64,000 bases of DNA from positions 1 to 64,000 of the forward strand of contig JBEKVR010000003.1 in assembly GCA_049513815.1 (NCBI GenBank), in the 5' to 3' direction. The notes beneath the pieces are model-generated. The model was not told where the DNA came from. It saw only the letters and a list, made by a program, of their open reading frames with translations, and ran no database searches. Of the stretch, positions 17,751 through 27,499 are shown piece by piece. A program made the translations under genes and the position numbers. How positions within the stretch are numbered: position 1 is the stretch's first letter; each line of letters starts with the position of its first letter. Source of the stretch: Roseiarcus sp049513815 (GTDB lineage Bacteria; Pseudomonadota; Alphaproteobacteria; Rhizobiales; Beijerinckiaceae).

Positions 17751-18944
17751 TCAAATCCCCGCGTACATGCGCCCGGGATTGAAGACGCCGTCGGGATCGA
17801 AGGCCGCCTTGACCCGGCGCGTCAGCGCGACGAGCGCGGGCGGCTGCGGCGGAAAGACGTCGACCGCGGCGCGCAAGGCGTCCGGCGCGCGCGCCAGCGT
17901 CGCATGGCCGCCGAACGGGGCGAGCGCGGCGCGCAGGGCGGCGGCGTCGGCCGGCGTCGGCTCGGTCGCCAGCCAGACGAGGCCGCCGCCGCAGTCGAAG
18001 AGATGCGCCAGCGCGCGGGGCCCGAGCCGGGCGAGGACGTCGACCGCGCGCGACGGCTTGACGCCGACGCGCCACACGGCGCGATCGCGCGGCTCGGCGA
18101 GAAACGCGGCGTCGCGCACGGCGCGCCACAGCCGGCGCGAGTCTTCGCCCTTCAGCACGCGCTCGGCGCCGAATTCGGCGAGAAGCGCGAGCAGCTTGTC
18201 GGCGCGATGGTCGACCGAGGCGGCGACGCCCTCGATGCGCAGGAACGTGCGCGAGAATTCGCGCCCCATGCCCGGCGACAGCATCGCCGCGCCGCTGACG
18301 CCAAAAGGCGAGCCGAGCGCGGCCGTCATCGCCGCGACCGCGCGCGCGTCGTCGAGGCGGCGGATGACGATGGTCGCTTCGCTCTCCGGCTTCGGCAGCA
18401 GCTTGAACGTCGCCTCGGCAAGGAAGCCGAGGGTTCCCAGCGCGCCGCAATTGAGCTTGACCAGGTCGAGGCCGGCGACGTTCTTCATCACCCGGCCGCC
18501 GGTCATGATCGCTTCGCCTTGGCCGTTGACCAGCCGCAGCCCGATCACGCTGTCGCGCGCCGCGCCGGCGCTGACCCGGCGCGGGCCGGAGGCGTTGGTC
18601 GCGACCAGTCCGCCGATGGTCGGCTCGCCGCCGCCGTAGAGCGCGCGGCCGTCGATCGGCTCGAACGGCAGCATCTGGCCATGCGCGTCGAGCGCCGCCT
18701 CGACGGCGGCGAGCGGCGTCCCGGCTTTGGCGCGCAACACCATCTCCGCCGGTTCATGGAAAACGATTCCGTCGAGCCGGGCGCTCGACAGGCGGCGCTT
18801 GCCCTCCGGCGGACGGCCAAGACCGGCGCGCGAGCCGCCGCCCACGATGTCGAGCGCCTCGCCGCGCCCGCGCGCCTCGGCGACCATCGCCGAGGCTTCC
18901 GCTTCGTCGCCCGGCGTCAGCGTTGCGACTTCATCGGCGATCAC
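17751..18944 (-). CDS. glcE: Glycolate oxidase FAD-binding subunit GlcE
   Basis: The 397-aa protein has a PCMH-type FAD-binding N-terminal half: GGGSRAGLGRP, GGEPTIGGLVATNASGPRR, GLRLVNGQGE and NVAGLDLVKLNCGALGTLGFL. It ends in a C-terminal FAD-oxidase domain finishing AFDPDGVFNPGRMYAG. It forms the glycolate-oxidising complex with GlcD and GlcF. The start is GTG 18944 in a four-base GTGA overlap with the glcD stop, preceded by GGGAGAGG. This matches the usual glcDEF order. Confidence 0.93.
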   Translation of the reverse strand: MIADEVATLTPGDEAEASAMVAEARGRGEALDIVGGGSRAGLGRPPEGKRRLSSARLDGIVFHEPAEMVLRAKAGTPLAAVEAALDAHGQMLPFEPIDGRALYGGGEPTIGGLVATNASGPRRVSAGAARDSVIGLRLVNGQGEAIMTGGRVMKNVAGLDLVKLNCGALGTLGFLAEATFKLLPKPESEATIVIRRLDDARAVAAMTAALGSPFGVSGAAMLSPGMGREFSRTFLRIEGVAASVDHRADKLLALLAEFGAERVLKGEDSRRLWRAVRDAAFLAEPRDRAVWRVGVKPSRAVDVLARLGPRALAHLFDCGGGLVWLATEPTPADAAALRAALAPFGGHATLARAPDALRAAVDVFPPQPPALVALTRRVKAAFDPDGVFNPGRMYAGI

Positions 18945-20374
18945 GCCCCTCTCCCTTCGAGCGGGAAGACCTTGGCCGGGTTGAGCTGCGCCCGCGGGTC
19001 GAACGCGGCGCGCACACGCTTTTGCTGGGCGAGGTCGGCCGGAGCGTATTGGCAGGACATCAGGTCGCGCTTCTCGATGCCGACGCCGTGCTCGCCGGTC
19101 AAGCTGCCGCCGAGCGCAACGCTCATCTTCAGCACCTCCATCCCCGCCGCCTCGGCCTTCTGCTGTTGGGCGGGATCGTTGACGTCGTAGAGGATGAGCG
19201 GATGCATGTTGCCGTCGCCGGCGTGGAAGACGTTGGCGACGCGCAGGCCGTAGCCGGCGCAGATCTCGCCGACCCGCTGCAGCGCCTCGGGCAGCCGACT
19301 GGTCGGCACTGTGCCGTCCATGCAGATGTAGTCGGCGACGCGGCCGGTCGCGCCGAAGGCGGACTTGCGCCCCTTCCAGATCTGCGCGCTCTCCATCGCC
19401 GACATCGATTCGCGCATCACGCGCACGCCGTGCGTCTTGGCGATCGCCGCGATGCGGGCGAGTTCGGCCGCCATCTCGGCTTCGCTGCCCTCGACTTCGA
19501 CGATCAGCATCGCCTCGACGTCGAGCGGATAGCCGGCGTGGGCGAAATCTTCGCAGATCGCGATCGCCGGCCGGTCCATGTATTCCATCGCCACCGGCAC
19601 GATTCCCGCGCCGATGATCGCCGCCACGCAGCGGCTCGCGTCGGCGCAAGAATCGAAGCCGAACAGCACCGGGCGCGCGCCTTCGGCGGCGCGGATCAGC
19701 TTGACCGTCGCTTCGACGACGACGCCCAACTGCCCCTCGGAGCCGCAGACGAGGCCGAGCCAGTCGAGGCCGGCGGCGTCGAGTTCGGCGCCGCCGAAGT
19801 CGAGAATGTCGCCGTCGAGGGTGACGAGCCGGACGCCGAGCAGGTTGTTGACCGTCACGCCGTATTTGAGACAATGCGCGCCGCCGGAGTTCATGCCGAC
19901 GTTGCCGCCGATCGTGCAGGCGAGCTGCGAGGACGGGTCGGGCGCGTAGAAGAATCCGTCCGCCGTCACCGCCTCGGAAATGGCGAGATTGGTGACGCCC
20001 GCCTCGACCCGCGCGTAGCGGTCGGCGAGGTTGATCTCGAGGATGCGGTTCATCTTGCTGAGGCCGAGGACGATCGCATCCTCCTGCGGGATCGCGCCGC
20101 CGGAAAGCGAAGTGCCGGCGCCGCGCGCCACGACGTTGACCCCGGCGTCGCGGCAGAACCGCATGACGCGCGCGACCTCGTCGACCGAGCGCGGCAGCAC
20201 GACGGCGAGCGGCAGGCGACGATAGGCGGTCAGCGCGTCGGTCTCGAACGCGCGCCGCCCAGCGATGTCGGCGATCAGGCCGTCGGCGGGCAGGATCGCC
20301 GCCAGGCCGGCGAGGATATCGTCGCGCCGCGCAAGGATCGTCGGATCAGGCGACGGAAACGCAATCTGCGCCAT
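18941..20374 (-). CDS. glcD: Glycolate oxidase catalytic FAD subunit GlcD
   Basis: This 477-aa FAD-linked oxidase oxidises glycolate (and often D-lactate) to the 2-oxo acid. Key blocks are VVARGAGTSLSGGA, PDPSSQLACTIGGNVGMNSGG, LDFGGAELD, GSEGQLGVV, VFHAGDGNMHPLI and LTGEHGVGIEKRDLM, which hold the FAD and substrate residues. The C-terminus ends in LNPAKVFPLEGRGA. It overlaps glcE by 4 bp and follows the lactate/glycolate permease, so uptake and oxidation are coexpressed. Confidence 0.94.
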   Translation of the reverse strand: MAQIAFPSPDPTILARRDDILAGLAAILPADGLIADIAGRRAFETDALTAYRRLPLAVVLPRSVDEVARVMRFCRDAGVNVVARGAGTSLSGGAIPQEDAIVLGLSKMNRILEINLADRYARVEAGVTNLAISEAVTADGFFYAPDPSSQLACTIGGNVGMNSGGAHCLKYGVTVNNLLGVRLVTLDGDILDFGGAELDAAGLDWLGLVCGSEGQLGVVVEATVKLIRAAEGARPVLFGFDSCADASRCVAAIIGAGIVPVAMEYMDRPAIAICEDFAHAGYPLDVEAMLIVEVEGSEAEMAAELARIAAIAKTHGVRVMRESMSAMESAQIWKGRKSAFGATGRVADYICMDGTVPTSRLPEALQRVGEICAGYGLRVANVFHAGDGNMHPLILYDVNDPAQQQKAEAAGMEVLKMSVALGGSLTGEHGVGIEKRDLMSCQYAPADLAQQKRVRAAFDPRAQLNPAKVFPLEGRGA

Positions 20375-20428
20375 GGCTGGCCTCGAAGGAGGAGGACACG
20401 CGCCGCGTCAGGCGCGCGTCCGTGTGCG

Positions 20429-22045
20429 TCATTGTCCCGGCACGACCGGAATGATCCACGGAATGACGTATTGCTGCAAGGCCACGAGCAAGCCGAAAAT
20501 CAGCGTCAGGATCACGCTGTGGGGGAAGGTGCGGGCCAGCACCTCGCCTTCGCGTCCCTTGAGCTCGGTCACCGAAACGCCGGTGGCGATGTTCTGCGGC
20601 GAGATCATCTTGCCCATCACGCCGCCCGACGAATTGGCCGCCGCGAACAGGACGGGATTGAACCCGAGCTGTTTGGCGGCGACGACTTGCAGATTGCCGA
20701 ACAACGCATTGCCCGAGGTGTCGCTGCCCGACAGGAACACCGCAATCCAGCCGAGGAACGGCGACAGGATGACAAACGCCGCTCCGACCGACGCCACGCC
20801 CTTGCCGAGCGTATAGGCGAGTCCCGAATAGTTCATCAGGAAGGCGAGGGCGACGATGAAGCAGACGGTGACGACGGCGAGCCAAATCTGCCGCGCCGTG
20901 CGCGCCAGGCTGGTGAGAAAGCCGTCCAAGCCGAGTCCAAAGACGAGCGCGGCGATCAGCGCCGCAACGAGAATGCCGGTGCCGGTGGCGAGCGGCTGGA
21001 ACACCCACACCGCCGCGTAGGGCTTGTTGTCGTAAAGGGTGATCGAGATCGCCTTGTCGAGTCCCGGCCAGGGGATGGCGACCTGACCGATCGCGAAGAC
21101 CTTGAACCACGTCCAGACGATGACGACGGCGGCGACGATCAGCCATGGCGCCCAGCCTTGCCAGGCCGGCGTCTCGCTCGCGTGCGCTCCCGTGGGTTCG
21201 ACGCGTTGAATGGCGAATTCCGGGTCGGGCGCAGGCCGCCACAGCTTGAGGAAGCCGAGCGTGATGATGAGCGAGCCGAGCGAGGCGAGCACGTCGGTCA
21301 GCGAATAGTCGATGAAGTTGGCCGTGACGAACTGGCAGATCGCGAAACTGCCGCCGGCGACCAGCAGCACTGGCCAGAGCGCCTTGACCGAGCGCGCGCC
21401 GCCGTAGGCGAAGATGACGTAGAACGGCAGGATCACCGCCATGAACGGCAATTGCCGGCCGATCATCGCGCCGAGCGTCGCCGCCGGCAATCCGGTGACG
21501 CCGCCCAACGTCGTGACCGGCGCGCCGAGCGCGCCGAAGGCGACCGGCGCGGTGTTGAAGATCAGGACATAGACCAGCGCCTCGAGCGGCGGGAAGCCGA
21601 CCAGGATGAGCAGCGAGCCGGTGATCGCGACCGGCGTGCCGAAGCCGGATACGCCTTCGAGCAGCGCGCCGAAGCAGAAGCCGATCGCCACCAGAACGAT
21701 GCGGCGGTCGTTGGGCAGATGGTCGAGCGTCCAGCGGCGGAAGGCGTCGAAGCGGCCGGAGGTGACGGCGATGTTGTAGAGCAGCATCGCGTTGAACACG
21801 ATCCACATCACCGGCCACAACGCGAAGACGAAGCCGTTGAGCGTGGCGTCGAGCGCCAGTCCGACCGGCAGTCGCCACAGGCCGACCGCGATGACGAAGC
21901 CGACGACGAGGCCGGCGAGCGAGGCCTGCCAGGCGGGACGGCGCAGCAGTCCGAGGAGAACCAGCACCGTGAGGATCGGCAGGCTGGCGGCGATGACGGA
22001 AAGGCCCAGACTGTCCGCGACCGGCGTCAAGAGTTGTTGGAACAC
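20429..22045 (-). CDS. L-lactate/glycolate permease (LctP family)
   Basis: This 538-aa inner-membrane protein with about 13 or 14 hydrophobic segments is typical of the LldP/GlcA family. Diagnostic blocks are FCFGALLEGVSGFGTPVAI, FLSGSDTSGNALFGNLQ, AANSSGGVMGKMISPQNIA and the C-terminal VLARTFPHSV. It imports lactate or glycolate with protons. Position directly upstream of glcDEF favours a glycolate/lactate role. The start is GTG 22045 after a GGGGAGGAC ribosome binding site. GlcA and LldP cannot be separated from sequence, so no symbol is given. Confidence 0.92.
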   Translation of the reverse strand: MFQQLLTPVADSLGLSVIAASLPILTVLVLLGLLRRPAWQASLAGLVVGFVIAVGLWRLPVGLALDATLNGFVFALWPVMWIVFNAMLLYNIAVTSGRFDAFRRWTLDHLPNDRRIVLVAIGFCFGALLEGVSGFGTPVAITGSLLILVGFPPLEALVYVLIFNTAPVAFGALGAPVTTLGGVTGLPAATLGAMIGRQLPFMAVILPFYVIFAYGGARSVKALWPVLLVAGGSFAICQFVTANFIDYSLTDVLASLGSLIITLGFLKLWRPAPDPEFAIQRVEPTGAHASETPAWQGWAPWLIVAAVVIVWTWFKVFAIGQVAIPWPGLDKAISITLYDNKPYAAVWVFQPLATGTGILVAALIAALVFGLGLDGFLTSLARTARQIWLAVVTVCFIVALAFLMNYSGLAYTLGKGVASVGAAFVILSPFLGWIAVFLSGSDTSGNALFGNLQVVAAKQLGFNPVLFAAANSSGGVMGKMISPQNIATGVSVTELKGREGEVLARTFPHSVILTLIFGLLVALQQYVIPWIIPVVPGQ

Positions 22046-22218
22046 GTGCGTCCTCCCCGTATTCGACCGACCTCTTCGGGTCTTGGCCGGCGCGCTCTCT
22101 GCGGAACGCGGACTCAGCGACGCTAGTCGCCGCGATGTTCGCGGTCAAACGACATACGCCATTGACCGAACAGGGGAAATCAAATTGATGAGATCGCCTC
22201 GCCGCGGCGAGCCCGGGT

Positions 22219-23088
22219 TCAAGCGCGCCGCGTCAGCCCCAGCGCCCGCGCGATCACACGGTCGAGGACGCGCTTGGGCAGGAGCAGGGGCAAAGTCCAG
22301 TTGACGAACCGGTTGCGCAACACGACGTAGCGCGCCCGCGGATTTGGAGCGGTCAGCGCGAGATGAATCGCTTCGCCGAGGCGCTCGACCGGCAAGCCTT
22401 GGCGTCCCCGCTTGACGAACGCCGCCTTGAACCGCTTCAGCGCGGGGCCGTAATCGGTGTCGGCGTAGACCGAGTCGTCGGTCGCTTCGGCCTTGTCCCA
22501 GATCGGCGTCGCGATCGACCCTGGACCGATGACGATGACGTCGATGCCGTAGATCATCAATTCGCGGCGGAGACTGTCGCTGAACGCCTCCAGCGCGTGC
22601 TTCGACATCGCGTAGTCGCCGAGAAACGGCGCGGCGATCCTGCCGGCGACCGAGCTGATGTTGACGATGCGCCCCGGCCCGCCGGTGAGCGAGGAATCGG
22701 CGCCGAGCAAAGGAATGAAGGCTTGGCTCACCGTCACCGCGCCGAGCGCGTTGACCTCGAACGCCCGGCGAATCTGGTCGATCGGCTGATGCGCGAGCGG
22801 TCCGCCGATCGCGAGGCCGGCGTTGTTGACGAGTCCCTTGAGCGTATGCCCGCCAAGCTTGACGCGCGTTTCGTCCGCGGCGCGGTGAACGGCGGCGATG
22901 TCGGTCACGTCGAACAGCAGCGGCTCGACGGCCTCGCCGAATTCCTGGCGCAGCGATTCCGCGTCCGCGACCTTGCGCACGCCGGCGAAGACGCGCCAGC
23001 CATGGCCGACGAGGGCCTTGACCGCGCTGCGGCCGATGCCGGTCGAAGCGCCGGTGACGACTGCGTCCAATGACATGGATGGATCCAT
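22219..23088 (-). CDS. Short-chain dehydrogenase/reductase (classical SDR)
   Basis: The roughly 289-aa protein has the NAD(P) motif GASTGIG near the N-terminus, NNAG (LVNNAGLAI), the catalytic Ser in VNISSVAGRI and YAMSK (YxxxK). The C-terminal extension (WTLPLLLPKRVLDRVIAR) resembles SDRs acting on lipids, sterols or retinoid-like alcohols, which may bind membranes. The substrate is unknown. Start choice: ATG 23088 or ATG 23076 (MSLDAV); neither has a strong ribosome binding site. It is divergent from and unrelated to the permease operon. Confidence 0.88.
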   Translation of the reverse strand: MDPSMSLDAVVTGASTGIGRSAVKALVGHGWRVFAGVRKVADAESLRQEFGEAVEPLLFDVTDIAAVHRAADETRVKLGGHTLKGLVNNAGLAIGGPLAHQPIDQIRRAFEVNALGAVTVSQAFIPLLGADSSLTGGPGRIVNISSVAGRIAAPFLGDYAMSKHALEAFSDSLRRELMIYGIDVIVIGPGSIATPIWDKAEATDDSVYADTDYGPALKRFKAAFVKRGRQGLPVERLGEAIHLALTAPNPRARYVVLRNRFVNWTLPLLLPKRVLDRVIARALGLTRRA

Positions 23089-23131
23089 TCTTGAAATGCG
23101 CCCGCTACGGCGGGCGACGGCGAGGCGTCGC

Positions 23132-24445
23132 CTACACCAGCACCGGCTGCGCGACCATGCCGGAGGCTCCGAACACGCGGCGATAGCGCGCGATCTCGTC
23201 GGGAGGCCCAAGCACCTTGTTGGGATTGTCGGAGAGCTTGACCGCCGGTCGCCCGTCGACGTCGGCGACCTTGCAGACAATCGAGATCGCCTTCAATTCG
23301 CCGTCGATTCCGTCGGTTGCGCAGCCCTTGAAGTCGTTGGTGAGGTTGGTGCCCCAGCCAATCGAGACGTTGAGGCGGCCGCGCAACGCCCTGACCGAAG
23401 CCTCGATGGTGTCGATGTCCATCGCGTCGGATAGGACGAGCAGTTTCTCGTGCGGATCGCGCCCGCGCTTACGCCACCAGGCGATCAGCTCGTGCGCCGC
23501 CGCCAGCGGCTCCTTCGAATCCGGGCGGGCGCCCTTCCAGTCGGCCACCCAATCGGGCGCGCGCGCCAGGAAGTCGGTCGAGCCGTAACAGTCGGGCAGC
23601 ACGATCAGCAGATTGCCGCCATACATGCGCGCCCAGTCGCGCAGCACTTCATAGGGCGCCTGTCGCATCGCCTCGTCGTCGTCGGCGAGTGCGGCGTAGA
23701 CCATCGGCAGCTCGTGGGCGTTGGTGCCGATCGCCTCGAGACCGGTGTCCATCGCGTGCTTGATGTTCGAGGTGCCGATGAAATTGTCGCCGAGGCCCTC
23801 CTGCAGCGCCTCGACGCACCAGCGCTGCCACAGAAAGCCGTGGCGGCGGCGGGTGCCGAAATCGGAGATCTTCAGCGGACCCTCGGCGGCGAGCACGCGC
23901 AGACGTTCGACCTTGGTCCACAGCTTGGCCTTGGCGCGGGCGTAGAGCACGTCAAGATTGAAGCGGCTCATGCCGCGCATGGCGGCGCGCGCGCGCAGCT
24001 CGTTGATGATCGCCAGCGCCGGGATCTCCCACATCGTCGTGTGCGTCCACGGTCCGGCGAAGCGCAGTTCGTATTGTCCTTCTTTGCGGGTCAGCTCGTA
24101 CTCGGGCAGGCGGAAGTCGGCCAGCCATTCCATGAAATCCGGCTCGAAGATCTGCTTGGTGCCGTAGAACGTGTTGCCGGCGAGCCAGATCAGCTCGTTC
24201 TTGGCCAGACGCAACGATCGGGCGTGGTCGAGCTGGTCGATCAGCTCGCGCTCGTCGATGACGTCGGCGATGCGAACGTGGGTGGCGCGGTTGTGGAGCT
24301 GGAAGGTGACCCGGCGGTCGCGATGCAACTTCCAGATCATCTGCTGCATCAATAGTTTATAGAAGTCCGTGTCCAGCAGCGTCCGCACGATCGGGTCGAT
24401 GCGGAACGTGTGGTTGTAGACACGCGTGGCGATATCCGGGATCAT
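23132..24445 (-). CDS. pncB: Nicotinate phosphoribosyltransferase
   Basis: The 437-aa enzyme makes nicotinate mononucleotide from nicotinate and PRPP in NAD salvage (Preiss-Handler pathway). Landmarks are LLDTDFYKLLMQQMIW, FYGTKQIF, ISDFGTRRRHGFLWQ, FIGTSNIKHAMDTG, IGTNAHELPM (autophosphorylated-histidine region) and SIGWGTNLTNDF. The length matches the bacterial PncB class. It is divergent from lutABC with 88 bp between. Confidence 0.95.
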   Translation of the reverse strand: MIPDIATRVYNHTFRIDPIVRTLLDTDFYKLLMQQMIWKLHRDRRVTFQLHNRATHVRIADVIDERELIDQLDHARSLRLAKNELIWLAGNTFYGTKQIFEPDFMEWLADFRLPEYELTRKEGQYELRFAGPWTHTTMWEIPALAIINELRARAAMRGMSRFNLDVLYARAKAKLWTKVERLRVLAAEGPLKISDFGTRRRHGFLWQRWCVEALQEGLGDNFIGTSNIKHAMDTGLEAIGTNAHELPMVYAALADDDEAMRQAPYEVLRDWARMYGGNLLIVLPDCYGSTDFLARAPDWVADWKGARPDSKEPLAAAHELIAWWRKRGRDPHEKLLVLSDAMDIDTIEASVRALRGRLNVSIGWGTNLTNDFKGCATDGIDGELKAISIVCKVADVDGRPAVKLSDNPNKVLGPPDEIARYRRVFGASGMVAQPVLV

Positions 24446-24533
24446 GCCATCCTAACATTAGGGCGCGCCGGGACCAGCGACAAGGGCGGCGCGGCAGCCC
24501 AACGCCAAGCCGCCCTGGGAGGGTGATCGAAAC

Positions 24534-25325
24534 GTGTCGGAAAGCCAAGCGGCAAAGACGCAGCTCCGCGTCGGCCTGTTCGTCACGTGTCTCGTCGACC
24601 TGTTTCGCCCGACCGTCGGCTTCGCCGCGGTCAAGCTGCTGGAGGACGCCGGCTGCAAAGTCGTCGTTCCGAAGCAGACCTGTTGCGGCCAGCCGGCTTT
24701 CAATTCCGGCGACCGCGCCGACGCCCAGGCGATCGCCCGCCGCACGATCGACGCGTTCGCCGACTGCGATTACGTCGTGGCGCCGAGCGGCTCCTGCGCC
24801 GGCATGCTCGCCAAACACTACCCGGACCTGTTCGCCGACGAGCCGGACATGGCGATCAAGGCCGCCGCCTTCTCGGCCAAATGCTGCGAGCTGACGAGCT
24901 TCTTGGTCGACAAGCTCGGCGTCGCCAGCGTCGCTGCGCGCTTTTCCGGCGTCGCCGCCTATCACGATTCCTGCTCGGGCCTGCGCGAGCTCGGCGTGCA
25001 TGACCAGCCGCGCAAGCTGCTCGCCAGCGTCGAAGGCCTCACTCTGGTCGAACTCGACGAGGCCGACGTCTGCTGCGGCTTCGGCGGAACGTTTGCGGTC
25101 AAATACGGCGAACTGTCCGACGCGATCGTCGCGCGCAAGAGCGACAAGATCGTCGCGACCGGCGCCGACACGTTGCTCGCCGGCGATCTTGGCTGCTTGA
25201 TGAACATGGCGGGCAAGTTGCAGCGCGCGGGCAAACCGGTGAAGGCGCGCCACGTCGCCGAGGTGCTGGCCGGCATGACCGACGAGCCGGCGATCGGCGA
25301 GCCGGCCGAGGGCGAAACGAAATGA
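24534..25325 (+). CDS. lutA: Lactate utilization protein A
   Basis: LutA/LldE (263 aa) is the first subunit of the LutABC L-lactate oxidising complex. It has two cysteine-rich CCG domains: TCLVDLF ... TCCGQPAFNSG ... PSGSCAGM, then CELTSFL ... YHDSCSGLRELG ... DVCCGFGGTFAVK. It starts at GTG 24534, about ten bases after GGGAGGG. The stop overlaps the lutB start (ATGA). A glycolate oxidase subunit is less likely because lutB and lutC follow in the canonical order. Confidence 0.93.
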   Translation: MSESQAAKTQLRVGLFVTCLVDLFRPTVGFAAVKLLEDAGCKVVVPKQTCCGQPAFNSGDRADAQAIARRTIDAFADCDYVVAPSGSCAGMLAKHYPDLFADEPDMAIKAAAFSAKCCELTSFLVDKLGVASVAARFSGVAAYHDSCSGLRELGVHDQPRKLLASVEGLTLVELDEADVCCGFGGTFAVKYGELSDAIVARKSDKIVATGADTLLAGDLGCLMNMAGKLQRAGKPVKARHVAEVLAGMTDEPAIGEPAEGETK

Positions 25326-26749
25326 GCGTCGCCGCCACCACGCCGCGCTTCAAGGACAACGTCCACGACGCGCTGCATGACCAGCGCCTGCAACGCGCGC
25401 TGCCGCACGCGAAGAACTTCATGAGCCGGCGCGCCGACGCCGTGGCGCGGCTGCCGGAATTCGACGCGCTTCGCGACAGCGCCCGCGCGATCAAGGACCA
25501 TACGCTCGCCCATCTCGACCTTTATCTCGAAGCCTACGAGCGCAAGGTCGTGGAGGCGGGCGGCCACGTGCATTACGCGCGCGACTCCGACGAGGCGATC
25601 GCGGTCATCCTCGGCATCTGCAAGGCGCACGGCGCCAGGGTGGTGACCAAGGGCAAGTCGATGGTCTCCGAGGAAATCGGCCTCAACGCCGCCTTGGAGC
25701 GGGAAGGCATAGCGGCGGTCGAGACCGACCTCGGCGAGTATGTCATCCAGCTGCGCGGCGAGGCGCCTTCGCACATCATCGCCCCGGCGATCCACGTCAC
25801 CCGCGACGACATCGAGGCCGACTTCCGCCGCGTCCATCGCGATCTCGCGCCCGACCGCGACCTTTCGCGGCCCGAGCAACTGCTCAGCGAAGCGCGCGCG
25901 ATCCTGCGCGACCGCTTCCTCTCCGCCGACGTCGGCCTGACCGGTGCCAATTTCCTCGTCGCCGAGACCGGGACGTCGATCATCGTCACCAACGAGGGCA
26001 ACGGCGACCTGACCCAGACCCTGCCCAAGGTCCACGTCGTCCTCGCCTCGCTCGAAAAGATCACGCCGACGCTCAACGACGTGGCGCAGATCCTGCGCGT
26101 GCTCGGCCGCTCGGCGACCGGCCAGGACATGTCGGTCTACACCACACTGTCGACCGGCCCGCGCCGCGCGAGCGACCCCGACGGGCCGGAGGAATATCAC
26201 GTCGTGCTGCTCGACAACGGCCGCTCGGCGACGCTCGGCGGTCCGTTCGCCGAGATGTTGCGCTGCATCCGCTGCGGCGCCTGCATGAACCATTGTCCAG
26301 TCTATCACGCGGTCGGCGGCCACGCTTACGGCTGGGTCTATCCCGGGCCGATGGGCGCGGTGCTGACGCCGTTGCTGATCGGCGTCGCCGAAGGCGGCCA
26401 ATTGCCCAACGCGTCGACCTTCTGCGGCCGCTGCGAGGCGGTCTGTCCGATGCGCATCCCGCTGCCGAATCTGATGCGCACGTGGCGCGAGCGCGAGTTC
26501 GAACGACGCCTGACGCCGCCGCTCGCGCGCGCCGCGCTGCGGCTGTGGGCGTTCTTCGCCAAGCGGCCGGCGCTCTATCGGCTCGCCGTCGAGCCGGCGA
26601 TGCGCGGGCTCGGCCTGATCGGCCGCCGCCGCGGTCGTTTCGCCTGGCTGCCGTTCGCCGGCGGCTGGACGCGCTGGCGCGATTTCGCCGCGCCGCAGGG
26701 CGCGACCTTTCAGAGCCGCTGGCGCGCGAAGAGCGGGGCGGTCAAATGA
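25322..26749 (+). CDS. lutB: Lactate utilization protein B (iron-sulfur)
   Basis: The 475-aa LutB/LldF protein has an N-terminal LUD domain (TKGKSMVSEEIGLN, ETDLGEYVIQL, GANFLVAETGT, NEGNGDLTQTLP) followed by two 4Fe-4S motifs (CIRCGACMNHCPVY and CGRCEAVCPMRIP) and a short C-terminal tail. It carries electrons within the LutABC complex. It overlaps both neighbours by 4-bp ATGA junctions, a tightly coupled operon. Confidence 0.95.
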   Translation: MSVAATTPRFKDNVHDALHDQRLQRALPHAKNFMSRRADAVARLPEFDALRDSARAIKDHTLAHLDLYLEAYERKVVEAGGHVHYARDSDEAIAVILGICKAHGARVVTKGKSMVSEEIGLNAALEREGIAAVETDLGEYVIQLRGEAPSHIIAPAIHVTRDDIEADFRRVHRDLAPDRDLSRPEQLLSEARAILRDRFLSADVGLTGANFLVAETGTSIIVTNEGNGDLTQTLPKVHVVLASLEKITPTLNDVAQILRVLGRSATGQDMSVYTTLSTGPRRASDPDGPEEYHVVLLDNGRSATLGGPFAEMLRCIRCGACMNHCPVYHAVGGHAYGWVYPGPMGAVLTPLLIGVAEGGQLPNASTFCGRCEAVCPMRIPLPNLMRTWREREFERRLTPPLARAALRLWAFFAKRPALYRLAVEPAMRGLGLIGRRRGRFAWLPFAGGWTRWRDFAAPQGATFQSRWRAKSGAVK

Positions 26750-27417
26750 GCGCACGCGACGAGATCTTCGCTTCGATCCGCCGCTCCCTCGCCGTCGGTC
26801 CGGTCGACGCGCCGCGTCGCGACACGGTCGCCGCGCGCCTCGCTCGAGCGCCGGTCGGGATCGTTCCGCGTCGCGGCCATGGCGAGGCGGCTGAACGCCT
26901 CGCGACCTTCAAGTCCGAGGCGGAGCGCGTCCAGGCGACGGTCGCCGAAGTTGCGACCGCCGCCGACGTCCCGGCCGAGATCGCGCGATATCTGCGCGAG
27001 AACAATCTGCCGGCGACGCTGCGCTTCGGCGACGACAGGCGCCTCGCGGACATGCCGTGGGCGGCGACCGCGCTCGAAATCGCGCGCGGACCTTCCGAGG
27101 GCGACGATCTCAACGCGGTCAGCGCCGCCTTCGCCGCCGTCGCCGAGACCGGCACGCTTGTCTTGGTCTCCGGCCCCGACAATCCGACGACGTTGAACTT
27201 CCTGCCCGACAATCATTTCGTCGTCGTCTTCGCCGCCGACGCCGTCGCCGACGCCGAAAGCGTCTTTGCCCGGCTGAAGGCGACTTATGGGGCCGGCGCG
27301 CTGCCGCGCACGGTCAATTTCATCACCGGCCCGTCGCGTTCAGCCGACATCGAGCAGACCCTGCTGCTCGGCGCCCACGGACCACGGCGGCTGCACATCG
27401 TTGTCGTCGCCGGCTAG
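26746..27417 (+). CDS. lutC: Lactate utilization protein C
   Basis: LutC/LldG (223 aa) is the LUD-domain third component. It starts MSARDEIFASIRRSLAV at the ATGA overlap with lutB and has the family core VSAAFAAVAETGTLVLVSG, FLPDNHFVVV, NFITGPSRSADIE and LGAHGPRRLHIVVV at the C-terminus. No regulator gene of the LutR or LldR type is adjacent, so control of lutABC is not evident here. Confidence 0.94.
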   Translation: MSARDEIFASIRRSLAVGPVDAPRRDTVAARLARAPVGIVPRRGHGEAAERLATFKSEAERVQATVAEVATAADVPAEIARYLRENNLPATLRFGDDRRLADMPWAATALEIARGPSEGDDLNAVSAAFAAVAETGTLVLVSGPDNPTTLNFLPDNHFVVVFAADAVADAESVFARLKATYGAGALPRTVNFITGPSRSADIEQTLLLGAHGPRRLHIVVVAG

Positions 27418-27499
27418 TCTCGCCGCCGCAAACTGGCCTTCGTCGCGATTTAGTAACCATCCCGTAGGTAAGAAACGGGACGTGGCGAGGTCTGTGACG

